Source: Allantophomopsis cytisporea (lineage: Eukaryota > Ascomycota > Leotiomycetes > Phacidiales > Phacidiaceae). From it: DNA of 64,000 bases. The notes under the pieces were generated by a model. The model saw only the letters and a list, made by a program, of their open reading frames with translations. It made no database searches and was not told the DNA's origin. Below, piece by piece: positions 1 to 10,393 of this stretch; within the stretch, counting starts at the first letter, position 1; every line of letters begins with the position of its first letter. A program made the position numbers and the translations under genes. The DNA is taken from positions 992,001-1,056,000 of the forward strand of contig CP103035.1 of NCBI GenBank assembly GCA_024752435.1. The letters run 5' to 3'.

Positions 1-979
1 TCACAGCACTCCCAAGAGGATTTACTAACAGGGAGGTGGCAGTCGGATTGGTCAAGTTCGGTTGATCGAGTATGGTTTCCGTAGCTGCTGCGGTCTCCAG
101 GATAGTAATAGTGCTACTGCTAATAGTAATGGTGGTACTGTTAACTGTAACAGTCTCTTGAGGGTAGACGACATCCGGATAGCAGACGTCGCTGGCATCA
201 GCAGTCGTTAGAAATACTGGACTGGAAGTCGGATTGGAGTTAGAAGATAAGCTTGCGTTAGTAGACAGCGATGAGTTGTTAAGTACCACTGAACTCGAAG
301 GTAATACTCCTCCATTGGAGTTGAACTCAGTAAGAACTTCAAGTGAACTATAAGCAGATTGTGTGGTTGTGATGGTCACTGTCACAAATCTTACACTTGT
401 AAAGTCTGTGATTGCGGATGCCATAACATTGACAGTTGAAGAAACGATGGCAGAGCTAATAGTCGAAGTTGAGATACCTTGTGCATGCAGCAGGGCCACG
501 ATCTGGTCGATCAAGGCAGAGACAAGTTGAGAGATTTCAGAAATTTGATCTAAAGTTACTATGATAGTTGTTGGAGAGGAGCTTTGTCGTTTCATCACAT
601 TCGATTCATTGGAGCATACATACGTCATGAGGACATCGAGACCAGGAATCTCCAGTGACACCTCATCGGAACGTCGCTGTGTTGAATCAGCTGAAGCTTG
701 TCGCGCGAGGGACTCAAGTGCTTTATAAATTTGAGCCAAGTCACTCGCTGGAACAGATACTGGTAATGCTGCCGAAGATGTGCCCTGTCTTTTCACTGGG
801 TTAGAGACCGCAGGGCATACGTACGTTTTTAACAAGTTCAACCCCTCAACATCGATCCCTTGAACACTTGCACTCCTCTTCCGAAGCCCTCTTCCCTGTT
901 TCTGGTTTCCTGCCTCAACTATCTTGTACCAGAACGTTGATAAGAAAAGATAAATCGATAATTTATGATTGACAAGCAT
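1..979 (-). CDS. Secreted kexin-processed repeat precursor (3' end lies outside window)
   Basis: The reading frame runs from an ATG at 979 to the window edge without a stop (326 codons seen), so the C-terminus is missing. Residues 1-23 form a signal peptide (hydrophobic stretch around IYLFLSTFWY). A dibasic KR follows at 34-35. Then come two copies of a unit of about 68 residues. Copy A is residues 36-103 and copy B starts at 104. Each has an acidic start, a core ending in TYVC, then a KR-Q cleavage site (KR at 63-64 and 130-131), then a Ser-rich, helix-prone spacer. An RR at 102-103 separates the copies. From about residue 170 on the protein is Ser/Thr/Val-rich with several N-glycosylation sequons, like a cell-wall or GPI-type stalk. 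This is the layout of fungal KEX2-processed repeat proteins, which release small peptides in the Golgi. The peptide function is unknown. It could also be a structural wall protein with only prodomain cleavage. Confidence 0.75.
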   Translation of the reverse strand, partial: MLVNHKLSIYLFLSTFWYKIVEAGNQKQGRGLRKRSASVQGIDVEGLNLLKTYVCPAVSNPVKRQGTSSAALPVSVPASDLAQIYKALESLARQASADSTQRRSDEVSLEIPGLDVLMTYVCSNESNVMKRQSSSPTTIIVTLDQISEISQLVSALIDQIVALLHAQGISTSTISSAIVSSTVNVMASAITDFTSVRFVTVTITTTQSAYSSLEVLTEFNSNGGVLPSSSVVLNNSSLSTNASLSSNSNPTSSPVFLTTADASDVCYPDVVYPQETVTVNSTTITISSSTITILETAAATETILDQPNLTNPTATSLLVNPLGSAV

Positions 980-1631
980 GGTGCCTTTTTGAAAAATTAA
1001 GATAGATTGTCAGATAGAAAAAACTATGGACCTACAAGTGTGACCAAATGGCGGTACAAGTCTACTTAAATGTAAATAAAGGCGGCTGGGCCGACGCATT
1101 CCACGCTTGAAGTCTTCACGACAACCTGCGCGGAATGCTACTGACACCATTTGACCAAGTCGACATTGGATAATGAGTAAGACGACATGATGTTCCTCAG
1201 GCTCATGTGTAGCTTGAAGCATGTAGTATCCGTAGTGACGAGCTAGGTCATTCTTTCAAATCTGATCTGTAAGAAAGATGAAGGCTGACACGACGAAGAC
1301 GCCACCACCAAAGAGTGCAAATAAGTCTATCTCTCAACTACTTCGTGCCTCTGCCTGCCTCATCAAAGCATTCTTCGGTTTCCTTGAAAGCTCTTGCCGA
1401 TGATATGCCTCTCGTCATGTTTTGGTGGGCATCTAGAAGGCTTGATATTTAGTAGCGTAAAAAAGCGCGGTAGCTAAGAATCCTCAAAAGCGCGTATGCG
1501 ACCAGCGCGTCCCCGCCAAACGACATCGCGAACATTACGTCAGGAGAACTACTTCAATTATGCGCCTCATTGAGCAACAATACAGTATAAGTTGCTAGAA
1601 ATGATATCTTTTGTGCTCATATATAACGGTG
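980..1631. promoter_or_regulatory. Divergent promoter region between the repeat-peptide gene and pol4
   Basis: This 652 bp stretch separates two divergent start codons and must carry both promoters. No convincing coding sequence is seen; a 70-codon open stretch at 1010-1222 has no recognisable features. Its most distinct element is a run of GCGCG motifs at 1463-1510, listed separately. Confidence 0.5.
1463..1510. promoter_or_regulatory. Cluster of MCB-like CGCGT/GCGCG motifs upstream of pol4
   Basis: Three GCGCG motifs lie within 48 bp. Two of them extend to CGCGT (1491-1495 and 1506-1510), the ACGCG core of MluI cell-cycle boxes read on the other strand. They sit 120-170 bp before the pol4 start. 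A similar cluster lies upstream of csm3. A role in G1/S (MBF-type) control is inference. Confidence 0.35.
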
Positions 1632-3626
1632 ATGGCTCTTCAATTTCCACAGATTTATCTGCTCCCAAATCATATTCCCACGGAACAATTGCATGAACTA
1701 GAAGAGCAGATTCCTACGCTCACTTACGATATCTCCGAAGCCAAAGTTGTCATTGGAAAGGTCTCTACGAAACAGCGCGCCCAAACGGAGCTCAGATGGC
1801 GAAAACTATGGACGGAGGACGTCTCAGTTAGTGAAGAAGACGAGACATCTCACAATGGCCATCTCTCACAAAAGCCAGTGAGGAAGCGCAGGAGGGTAGA
1901 GCCGTCGACCGCGCTGGAAAAGGAAACCGTTCAAATTGATTCGAATACCGAGTCCGAAGACAATGGAGAAGAAGAATTGTCTTTGAGGCAAACTCATAAT
2001 GGCAACGACTCAGTTGATCGAAGCAGTCCAGTTGCAATGGTCATGAGCAGCCCTGTAGCTCCTGACTCGCCAATGTCTACAACGACCTCGATCGCAAGCC
2101 AGACTGAGATCGAATGGGGCGACACAGTTAAAGTTCTAAAACTATCCTGGTTTACAGATTGCCTGGCAGCTGACAGTATTTTGCCATGGCATAGATATCT
2201 GGTATATGAGGGCAGACCGATTCTGCGCCCAACACTAAATACTGGAGAGCCTTTTTTATCACACATCAGAAAAATCCCGGTTGCAGATACAGACAAAGCA
2301 TATGCACCGTACGCCGAAACACATACAGCGAAGAAATTTTCTTCTCCGTTTGCGAAGAAAGCTGTTGGCACACCACATAATCCTCGCGAGGCTTCAATCA
2401 CCCGACCAACACATCTTCTCCATCAGACAACATCTGAACATGATAACCCCGTTGACATGCCTCCCATACCAGCATACCTTCATACTACATATTCATGCGA
2501 ACGTCCAACACCCTTGACCTCACCGAATGATCCATTCATATGCGAACTCAAGAAGATCAAGATAGGCCGTCTTCTTACCGGCGACGACATTGGTGTGCGA
2601 GCATATTCAACATCCATTGCGACTTTAGCTGCATATACCCATACTCTGACGTCTGCTCAAGAGATCCTTGCGCTTCCGGGCTGTGATCAGAAAATCGCCC
2701 ATCTATATTCGGAATGGAAGGACAATGGGCATATTTCAGAGGTGGACGAGATTGAATCAGACGAGCAACTGAGAGTCTTGAAATTGTTCTACGAAATCTG
2801 GGGTGTGGGATCAAAGACTGCTAGAGAGTTCTATAGGAAGGGATGGCGGGACTTAGATGATGTTGTGGAGTTCGGATGGGAAATGTTGTCCAGGGTTCAA
2901 CAGATCGGCGTGAAGTATTACGAAGAATTCGAGCAGAAAATCCCTCGCGCTGAGGTTGAGGCTATTGGAAATATTATTTTAGAGAATGCCAACAAGATTC
3001 GTCCGGGGTTCCAGATGATTATTGTTGGAGGATATCGTAGGGGAAAGAAAGAGAGCGGTGATGTGGACGTGGTACTTTCCCATCCTGATGAAAACGCCAC
3101 ACTAGGGTTTGTGCAGGACATCGTGGCTAGTCTGGAGAAGGGTAATTGGATTACCCATACTCTTACTCTTTCCATGGCGAACACAGAGCGTGGGCAGACC
3201 CCTGTGAGTTGGAAGGGGGATGTAGCTAGATCCAGTGGCTTCGACACCTTAGATAAAGCACTTGTTGTCTGGCAAGACCCAGCCTGGCCCACAAAACCTC
3301 AAGATATTGAAGCACATCCCAACGCAAAGAATCCAGCAATACACAGGAGAGTCGACATCATTATCAGTCCATGGAAGACTGTTGGGTGTGCTGTTTGTGG
3401 ATGGTCTGCTGGAACAACATTCCAGAGGGATTTGAGACGGTATGCAAAGAAGGTCAAGAACTTAAAATTCGACAGTAGTGGCATTCGGAGCAGAGAGGAT
3501 GGCAGGTGGATTGATTTTGAGAGTAGAGATGGAAATCGAGCTGAAACCATGGAGATTGCAGAGCGGAGGGTCTTTGAGGGGCTGGGACTGGAATGGAGGG
3601 AACCTTGGGAGAGATGTACAGGATAG
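1632..3626 (+). CDS. pol4: DNA polymerase family X, Pol4 (lambda/mu-like)
   Basis: Single-exon gene, 664 aa from the ATG at 1632 (MALQFPQ); an upstream in-frame ATG at 1611 would add seven residues. The N-terminus is a BRCT domain split by an acidic, Ser-rich insertion with a basic KPVRKRRR nuclear-localisation-like motif (about 80-150); the second BRCT half is around 166-200 (KLSWFTDCL). A helix-hairpin-helix 8-kDa region follows (about 310-440, GVGSKTAREFYRKGW). The palm has GGYRRGK and GDVDVV, giving catalytic Asp477 and Asp479, and a third Asp575 in HRRVDII. The nucleotide-binding segment GWSAGTTFQRDLRRYA is next. The product should fill short gaps during non-homologous end joining and base-excision repair in the nucleus. 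Length and domain order fit fungal Pol4. The upstream CGCGT cluster hints at cell-cycle control. Confidence 0.93.
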   Translation: MALQFPQIYLLPNHIPTEQLHELEEQIPTLTYDISEAKVVIGKVSTKQRAQTELRWRKLWTEDVSVSEEDETSHNGHLSQKPVRKRRRVEPSTALEKETVQIDSNTESEDNGEEELSLRQTHNGNDSVDRSSPVAMVMSSPVAPDSPMSTTTSIASQTEIEWGDTVKVLKLSWFTDCLAADSILPWHRYLVYEGRPILRPTLNTGEPFLSHIRKIPVADTDKAYAPYAETHTAKKFSSPFAKKAVGTPHNPREASITRPTHLLHQTTSEHDNPVDMPPIPAYLHTTYSCERPTPLTSPNDPFICELKKIKIGRLLTGDDIGVRAYSTSIATLAAYTHTLTSAQEILALPGCDQKIAHLYSEWKDNGHISEVDEIESDEQLRVLKLFYEIWGVGSKTAREFYRKGWRDLDDVVEFGWEMLSRVQQIGVKYYEEFEQKIPRAEVEAIGNIILENANKIRPGFQMIIVGGYRRGKKESGDVDVVLSHPDENATLGFVQDIVASLEKGNWITHTLTLSMANTERGQTPVSWKGDVARSSGFDTLDKALVVWQDPAWPTKPQDIEAHPNAKNPAIHRRVDIIISPWKTVGCAVCGWSAGTTFQRDLRRYAKKVKNLKFDSSGIRSREDGRWIDFESRDGNRAETMEIAERRVFEGLGLEWREPWERCTG

Positions 3627-4338
3627 GCTAGCTCGTGTTATGGATTTGGCAAAGGACGAGGCGGAATACCTGGAGTTAGCGCTTATTTTTATAACCTCGC
3701 AGCCGGCATGGCGTTAATTTATCACGGTCAGGATATTGATGATCTTTATTTTATATATTAATTTATCCTCGCTTGTTTCTATTAAACTCCTTGGATTGAC
3801 TGATATGCACTATAAGTGGAATATGACTTCCCACCTCTGTATTCTTTTTGCAATTCTCTACATTAATAGCCCTTTTCCTTTCATACATAGCATAGTCTAC
3901 AACTTGACACGATCATAACGATCGTGATGATTCTCGTCATCTTCCTTATCCTCCACTATTTAGCTTGGATTATTATATGGATACACTAGTGATAACAACA
4001 CCATTGTGCCACTCATGTAGGTTCTCCAACTCAATAATTTCAGAATAGCATCTGGTTTGAGTTCATATGCTATCCACTTACCATCTCACACCTTACCTCA
4101 AAGGATGTCTCTCGATACCTCGTTGAAGTCTTGGAAACATCACCAATGCAGCAAACATGAGAAATCTGCTAATAAATAACGACTTAACATAATCAGTCTC
4201 TGTTCTTGACTCATTGTCTAGGGATTTGAATGCAAAAACGGAGATGTTATTCGCATTAAATTAGTCTCTATCTATTATTTAACATAACAAATCTAAAAAT
4301 TAATCACCACCATCTAGAAACAAAATACATCACAACCC
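3627..4338. other. Intergenic region between convergent genes
   Basis: AT-rich 3' flanks of pol4 and of the decayed WSC tail, which converge here. Short open stretches are present but none looks like protein. No RNA gene or repeat was recognised. Confidence 0.5.
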
Positions 4339-5003
4339 CTACGTGGTCGTGCCATTATTGATATATACAAGTAGTCTCACGCTCCCACCACAAGCCTCAG
4401 TAGAATTCCCTGCAAATTGTTAGCCATGAACTACACAATTCATAAGTGTATTTGCGACTTACCAGTACAAGCATAGTTGCGCCCCGCCGTCAACGGATCT
4501 CCTGCAAGAGCATACGTCGCATCAGGCGCCATTGCGGCTCCATAACACTCTTGAGCATATTCAGTACCACAGTACGTGAATCACGCTGTGACAAAGGCAT
4601 CCAGACAATCAACGGTTATATTAGACGCGCCACCAATGATAGACAAGTCAGTAGCGAGGGTCTTTGTGCCATCGACGGGATCCTCGTAACAAGCCACAAG
4701 ACTCCACATCTCGAAGCTCTCGCGAGCAAAGAGCGTTTGCGTCCAGGTTGCATCAACGGTGACAGAGACGATCACTACCGCTGCAGAATTGGGTATTGTC
4801 ACTGCTGCAGGCAAAAGAACAGTCCGAGGATTCCGCGGTTGTAGTCGGGAGGGTGTCACCGCACCAGCATTCGTCCGAGTATTCAGTACCGGCGTACTGG
4901 TATCCGAGGGACCGGCAAGACAGTGTGCAGGAGGAGGGGGTGTTCGAGGTGGAGGTTCCGGCGGAGACCGAAAGAACGCGCAAACTGACTTCTACGTAGC
5001 AGC
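4339..5003 (-). pseudogene. Decayed C-terminal tail with two WSC modules
   Basis: Directly downstream of the hydrolase stop the minus strand still encodes two further WSC-type Cys-rich modules, but not in one frame. The second WSC (about 5010-4765, with YAGTEYSDECWCG) needs a one-base loss to join the upstream frame. A one-base gain near 4764 separates it from the third WSC, which begins near LVACYEDPVDGT. An in-frame TGA at 4583-4581 lies where a Gly codon (GGA) would fit, just before FTYCGTEYAQECYG. A canonical 53-nt intron (4462-4410, GTAAGT, GGCTAAC branch, TTTGCAG) still joins CTG to NSTEACGGSVRLLVY, ending at a TAG at 4341-4339. I infer an ancestral longer protein with three WSC domains. 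Sequencing errors are possible, but three separate ones in 600 bp beside an intact 1.4 kb exon would be odd. Confidence 0.7.
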
Positions 5004-6891
5004 CTAACACGGAGATTCCTGAGGGAGAGATACGGTTGTGCTTGTCGTTATTGCAGATGTGCTTGTGGTGGTGCCGCTGGGGCTTATATCTGTGGGGGTT
5101 GTTATAAGCACTGTTGTGGACAGAGTTGGGGATGGAGTTGTGGATGTGGAGGTAGTGCTACTCACTTTGAGAGTGCTCGAAGAGCTGGCTTTGTATGGAA
5201 TTTCGCTTCCTCCTGGTGGCCATCCATTACAGTATATTGAGAGTCGGACGCTATCTCCACATATTGCGGAGCTGTTTCCGCTACACTCCTGGTGACAGCC
5301 TTCATAAACGACTTGAATAGCTCCGGATCCTATTTCGTTGCCACAGTAGCACTCGTTTCCATACTCAGTACCAGCGATTAAGTATCCAGCTTCAACGCAT
5401 GCAGCTGTACACATTTGGGGAGTGTTTGAATCGTTGGTGTATGCAAGATATTCCAGGGTTCTCATCGAATAGTTGTCAGTATAGCAGCCCTCAAACACCA
5501 TGCCTCCAGACATAACTGTCATATCGGGAGACGCAATTTCTCCTTCATAAGCTGGGTTAGGGAATGGATCGTCGCCGTCCTGTAGGCGTGGATATCCCGA
5601 ATCGTATGCACGAGTTCCATTACCAGACCAGTTGTCCGTGAACAATCTCGCCTGACCGGAGTCCGAATTAAACATTTCGCCTGCATTATGGCCAGTGTTA
5701 ACATAGTCGATAGTGGAGCAAGCGGTTGCCGAGTTGCAAGTTGGAGGGAATTCCCAGATGAAATTGAAAAAGCGCTCATTGCGATTTTGCCCAGTGCTCT
5801 GTGGACCACAGTCACTAGAATCGTCGCCAAGGTCCCTGGTTCCTCTTCCATATGCGATGGTTCGAGAGTTGTAAAGAGCTAACACATTCTCACTGCCTGA
5901 AGCTACCAATTCTGCGCCGTAGGTGTTATCGTAGTTGCTGAGGCCGTTTTTCCAGTCATCCCAAACATCGCAATCAGAATGATCTAATGGACGGTTTTCA
6001 CTAAGCCACAGAAGACTGTTGGGATTACCAACCCAGTATGAGACTGGGACATCAATGTCAAGCACGTTTCCGACAGCAGCGTATCTTTGAACAGTTTGTC
6101 CACCGAGCGAGTGACCGGCAACAACGATTTGTTTCATGTTAGGAAATGTGGTCAAATCCGCAAAGTACTCGACCAACTGATCGAGGACCTCGTAACTACT
6201 GACGGTATTCTTCTTGCTCTTAGGATATTTGTTGTTACCTCCATCGGACCAGTCAGATGCATGCCAGACGAGGGCACTTGTATTCGAACCCTCACTGTCG
6301 GAATATGGGTAGCCATAATTCTGATCGTTTCCATTGGGAAAGTAGGGCGCACATAGCGCAACCGTATCGGAATTGACCTCATCGTGTGGATTTAGGGACA
6401 GAGCACTCAGCATGTCCGAAATGTAACTTTTGAGAAATTTAGCAAGCACTCAAAGAGAGTTTTCCGATTTAGCCCACGATGAAGTACGATAAATCACGAT
6501 ACCATGCAAGCTGATAATGATGCCAAGATCCCGCCAAGAAAGAAAAACCGGGTACTTACGTGTCAGGGTCTCGAAGCAATCCATGGATAACAATGACAGC
6601 TCTTTGGAGTTCAGAAGGCACCAGTCTCTGGTTTGTACTATTCAAAGACATATAGTTTATAAAAGTAAGAGGGACGCTTGTATCTCCATCAGGCGGGGCG
6701 ATGTTGAAATATGTGAGCTCAGAGCCAGCAATACTTGGCACTGCATGCACAGTCTAAGCTTGTGATCTATAAGGGGACGAATTACACATACATGAGTTTG
6801 GGATTACTTCACCAACATATTGCTGTGCATTTGTGAGAGAAAAGAGCGTGAACAGGGTGAGTTTAGCACCCGATGCCAAGGAGAAAAGCAT
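5004..6891 (-). CDS. Secreted alpha/beta-hydrolase (lipase-like) with WSC domain
   Basis: Three exons: 6891-6792, 6740-6560 and 6426-5004, with introns of 51 and 133 nt; 567 aa. Residues 1-22 are a signal peptide ending in NAQQ. An HGLLRD oxyanion-type motif lies at 86-91 and GHSLGG at 198-203, giving the nucleophile Ser200; His339 in TGHNAGE is the likely catalytic His. A WSC carbohydrate-binding domain follows at about 402-493 (GCYTDN, AGTEYGNECYCG), then a Ser/Thr-rich tail to the stop. The first intron is set by GTATGT and a GCATGCAG acceptor that keeps the frame into LPSIAGSEL. The enzyme is probably an extracellular esterase or lipase tethered to glycan; the substrate is unknown. Two more WSC modules are preserved out of frame just downstream (4339-5003), so the present stop may be secondary. 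Confidence 0.8.
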
Positions 6892-9800
6892 CCTTGAAGA
6901 TGCGGAGAGAATTGAAAGCAATATCAGATGGAGAATTGCAGAAAAGAAAAGAGCAAAGAGCTTGAACGAGAGGACGCAAAATTATTTGCAATGAACGAGG
7001 ATTAGGAGAATGGGAAAACGAGAGCTGATATAGATCACGAAATTAAAAAACGGCTTCGGAGCAGCTTTGATGTTTAACCTACGTCCATGCTGACAAGATG
7101 GTGAACGCTACATACGAAGTAGGCCAGCGAGTATTCTTCATCGGGCCTTGCAGCATAGTACCTACCGATACTAAACCCTGTCCGATCCTCTTTAGGGGAC
7201 AGAATTCTGCATGGGAGCATCGTATTCCTGCGGTTTCAAGGCACTTCCCAGCTGCGGCGATGTTATCTCGAGGGTACATTGTAAGCCCCGTCCGTCATCA
7301 ATCAGGAGACTAGGATGGAAGCTTATTGTGATAGACATCGACCATGGTAGCTTACCCACCGGACCAGATAGTGAGGAAAACGTGTGGATGCTAGTCGAGT
7401 GAGGCTTCAGGGGTATACTTGCACGTATGTACATTTGCGGAGTATTTCGTCTGAATTTGATGTTGTTGTTGGCTGAATAGGAAGCGAGGCGTGGTTCGTG
7501 TCGTGGGATGTGAGCAAGGAGGCTTGAAGTATATTCAATCGAATCCTATCCTATCTGGATGAAGTACGTACGTACACAGAACGAGCAAAGTATAACCAGA
7601 TTGTTCGCAAACCATGTATTACTTCTTCTTTCTGTTCCTTCGCTTGCGACCTCGTCGATCGACGGCTCATTCTAAGTGGCGGCCGGTTAGACCGTTGCAC
7701 AATCGTTGTGTCAGATAGCTTAGCCTTATTTATTTTCGACTTGAGTAGCGGGCCCCATTTACGCACCACTCTCATTGTTTGCCGTGCAACGTCTTCCATG
7801 CTCCGACATCATTTTGTGCTTGAATTTTCTACTCTCAATGCAATATTATTGTCATGGTATGGCATGGCATGGCATGGCATGGCATGGACTGTCAGACGGC
7901 TTCCTCTTGGGGTCCTTGCGGCCTTGATAGTCTTCTGGGGTATCATCGTGGGTCTACGGCGTCTGTTCTGGGTAAACCAGCCGCAACAATGTGAGGGAAA
8001 GAGGTATGTAAGGGGTAATCCAATTGTAGACAGTCGCTGAATCACTCCATAGATTCGATGTAGATCCATTAATCGCCAACCTTGTCGAATATCAAAGCGG
8101 AGTCGTCTCTCTGCCCCGTGCACCTATTAGATTGCAAAGTTCTTGCCGCTGTTTACCACTTCAGCTGTCTATTGAATCTACTCGGCGCAACTATCCATTA
8201 ATTGCAATACCCTCTAGATCAACGCGAATCTGAAGGAAAGTATTCAGCCAAACCGACGATGTACAATCAAGTCCAAACCATGCGACACAGTCAAGTTTAC
8301 GTACACCGCTCCCGCTCTCTTATACTAACCAAAACATATTTCTCAGATCCGCCAAATAGACACAAAAGTAGCTGTGATCCGCGCTGAGGCTGAACCTTCT
8401 TTCTTCTACGTCGTATTCTATTCACCCAAACACTTTCGTCGTACGGGAGGTACGGAAACACATAAGACATCGACCTCGAAAGCCACAGGACACCCTTGGA
8501 ACGTTACGCCCAACCTCACTAAGTTATTGTTTTCTGCTGTATCATAACATTCCAGCCTGATTAAATTGCGTTACTTCCTTACCAAGGTGTTGATAGCTGC
8601 GCAAGACCACGGTACAATCGGCTAAATTTCTTGCTCCTACGGAGTATCTACTGTCCTCAGTACTTCAAAGCGTCCTCCTCAGCTACCCGAAGCATCACAC
8701 ACACCCTCACGAAGACCAATTTCCTCCTGCATATCCGGGTAGCGCTATGGCATTTCTAATTTTACCCATCTCTTATCTTCTCGATTATAAGATCAAATAT
8801 TGTATTTGTGCATCTGTGTGTGCATCTGTGCTCCAACCTCGCGTGGGTAGATCGATCGTTGGCTACCATTTCATCTCGTGGTCCAGCGGATCATATAAAG
8901 CAATATCGTAGCCTATATTCGATTCTGCCGAATTTCCGCCATCTGTCAGACCCGAGAAATACCGGCAGGTGATTGAATGCTGGAAAGTAACAAAAGGGAA
9001 AGAGAAAAGAAGAATCAGATTATCATCGTCGCATGGCAGAGGCGAGCGTCATAGCATACATATATACATATGCAGGTGGACGCCAAAAATAACAGCGACA
9101 TTTCCGACAACGAGGAGTTCGTATCACATCGAATTGACCTTGAGAATGGCTTTTTGGCCGTTAGAGTCTCTCATGCCAGTGCTACTAGCAGCCTTCTATG
9201 CGCAATGATGTTCCATAGCTTCGTGCCACGTATGGTTTCCATGTGGCTATGTACGAAGAAGAATTTCGTATTGCATACAAAATACATGGTAGACAGATGT
9301 TATAACTGGTGGCATGGATTGGTTTGGCTCCGTATATATGCATGCAATTTTCAAATATTTGTCCGTGCTCGTGTTCATGCACATGGCATGTCTTGGCTTT
9401 CCGTTTTTATCGTCTTGGCATCTGACGTGAGGTGAGAGATACTGAATTTTCTCCTCAAAAGTGGACTTCCTGGTCCAGGATCTTGGGATTCACCAGCAAT
9501 TGAGACAATCCCCAGGACTTCAAAAGCTTGACTTTGACTTTGATAGAGCAAGCTGAGAACATGTTAAGTAGAATCCCAAAAGTGGGGAGAACTCTTGGGA
9601 TGATGACATGTTTCCACTAAGAACGGGCCATTTGGAGACTTTGAAGAGATCTTTTGAGATCTTAGCATGTCTACCAACACAGCTGTCTATCTTTGTTATA
9701 CAGATTTGTGCTTGTAACACATATCATTTGTGAAATCAAGGGTATGGAATAGATACATCAGACCAGATTGGATCGCAGCTTTCCTTAAATTCGGTAGTGG

Positions 9801-10393
9801 CATGATACTGGCGACATGTTGAGAACACACCACCAATATGGAACATTGGCAACCGAGCTTGATATGCTCTATCCAACATGCGATTCTCACAACTCCTAGC
9901 TGCTGGCTTCTTTCCTGGTATCGACTTGTAGTGGGGTTATGTGCGAAGCTCATAGATGATACACGTGACAGTTAATGCCGATGGTACGATGACAAAACAG
10001 TAACGAGGACATGAAAAGACCGTAAACTAGAGCTTTGCACAAGACATATCTAAGATCGCTCCTACTATGTCAGATTTAATCTGGTAGAAATGAACGCAAA
10101 ATGCGGCATGATTAGCTAGCCCAACAATCAATTTATACTCCTGAGAAGCGTAGCTGGGTTCTTCCTAGATAGGAATTGAATGTTCTGTAATTACTGGTCT
10201 CATATACTCAGATGTGACTATTTATAGGAAAACTTCGAGAATTCATCGATGGTAGTAGATCTGAACATGATATAGGGGAACAACAGTGGCGAGATATATA
10301 TCAAGTGGTCGAGATAATGCCCAAATATATGATCAGAGCTATAGAAAAGAATTCCGTCTCAAGAACGGGGACAATTGGAAAGGTTTGTACCCA
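6892..10393. other. Gene-free region of 3.5 kb
   Basis: It lies upstream of the hydrolase gene and downstream of the CBM1 gene. It has many short open stretches on both strands (for example 7708-8040 and 9070-9435), but none shows a domain, a signal peptide with a credible continuation, or consistent splice joins. It contains a pentanucleotide repeat at 7854-7888. Otherwise I see nothing I can name. Confidence 0.5.
7854..7888. repeat. ATGGC pentanucleotide microsatellite
   Basis: About seven tandem copies of a five-base unit (ATGGC, the second copy being ATGGT). No gene context. Confidence 0.9.

Noticed and set aside
5004..5165. Possible intron (GTGAGT at 5165, AG at 5004) that would join the hydrolase to the second WSC
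   Set aside because: It is 162 nt, a multiple of three, and so does not change frame; the join would read straight into a stop. A frame loss explains the data better.
9070..9435. 121-codon frame on the plus strand
   Set aside because: The translation has no recognisable domain and the sequence after it offers no splice continuation.
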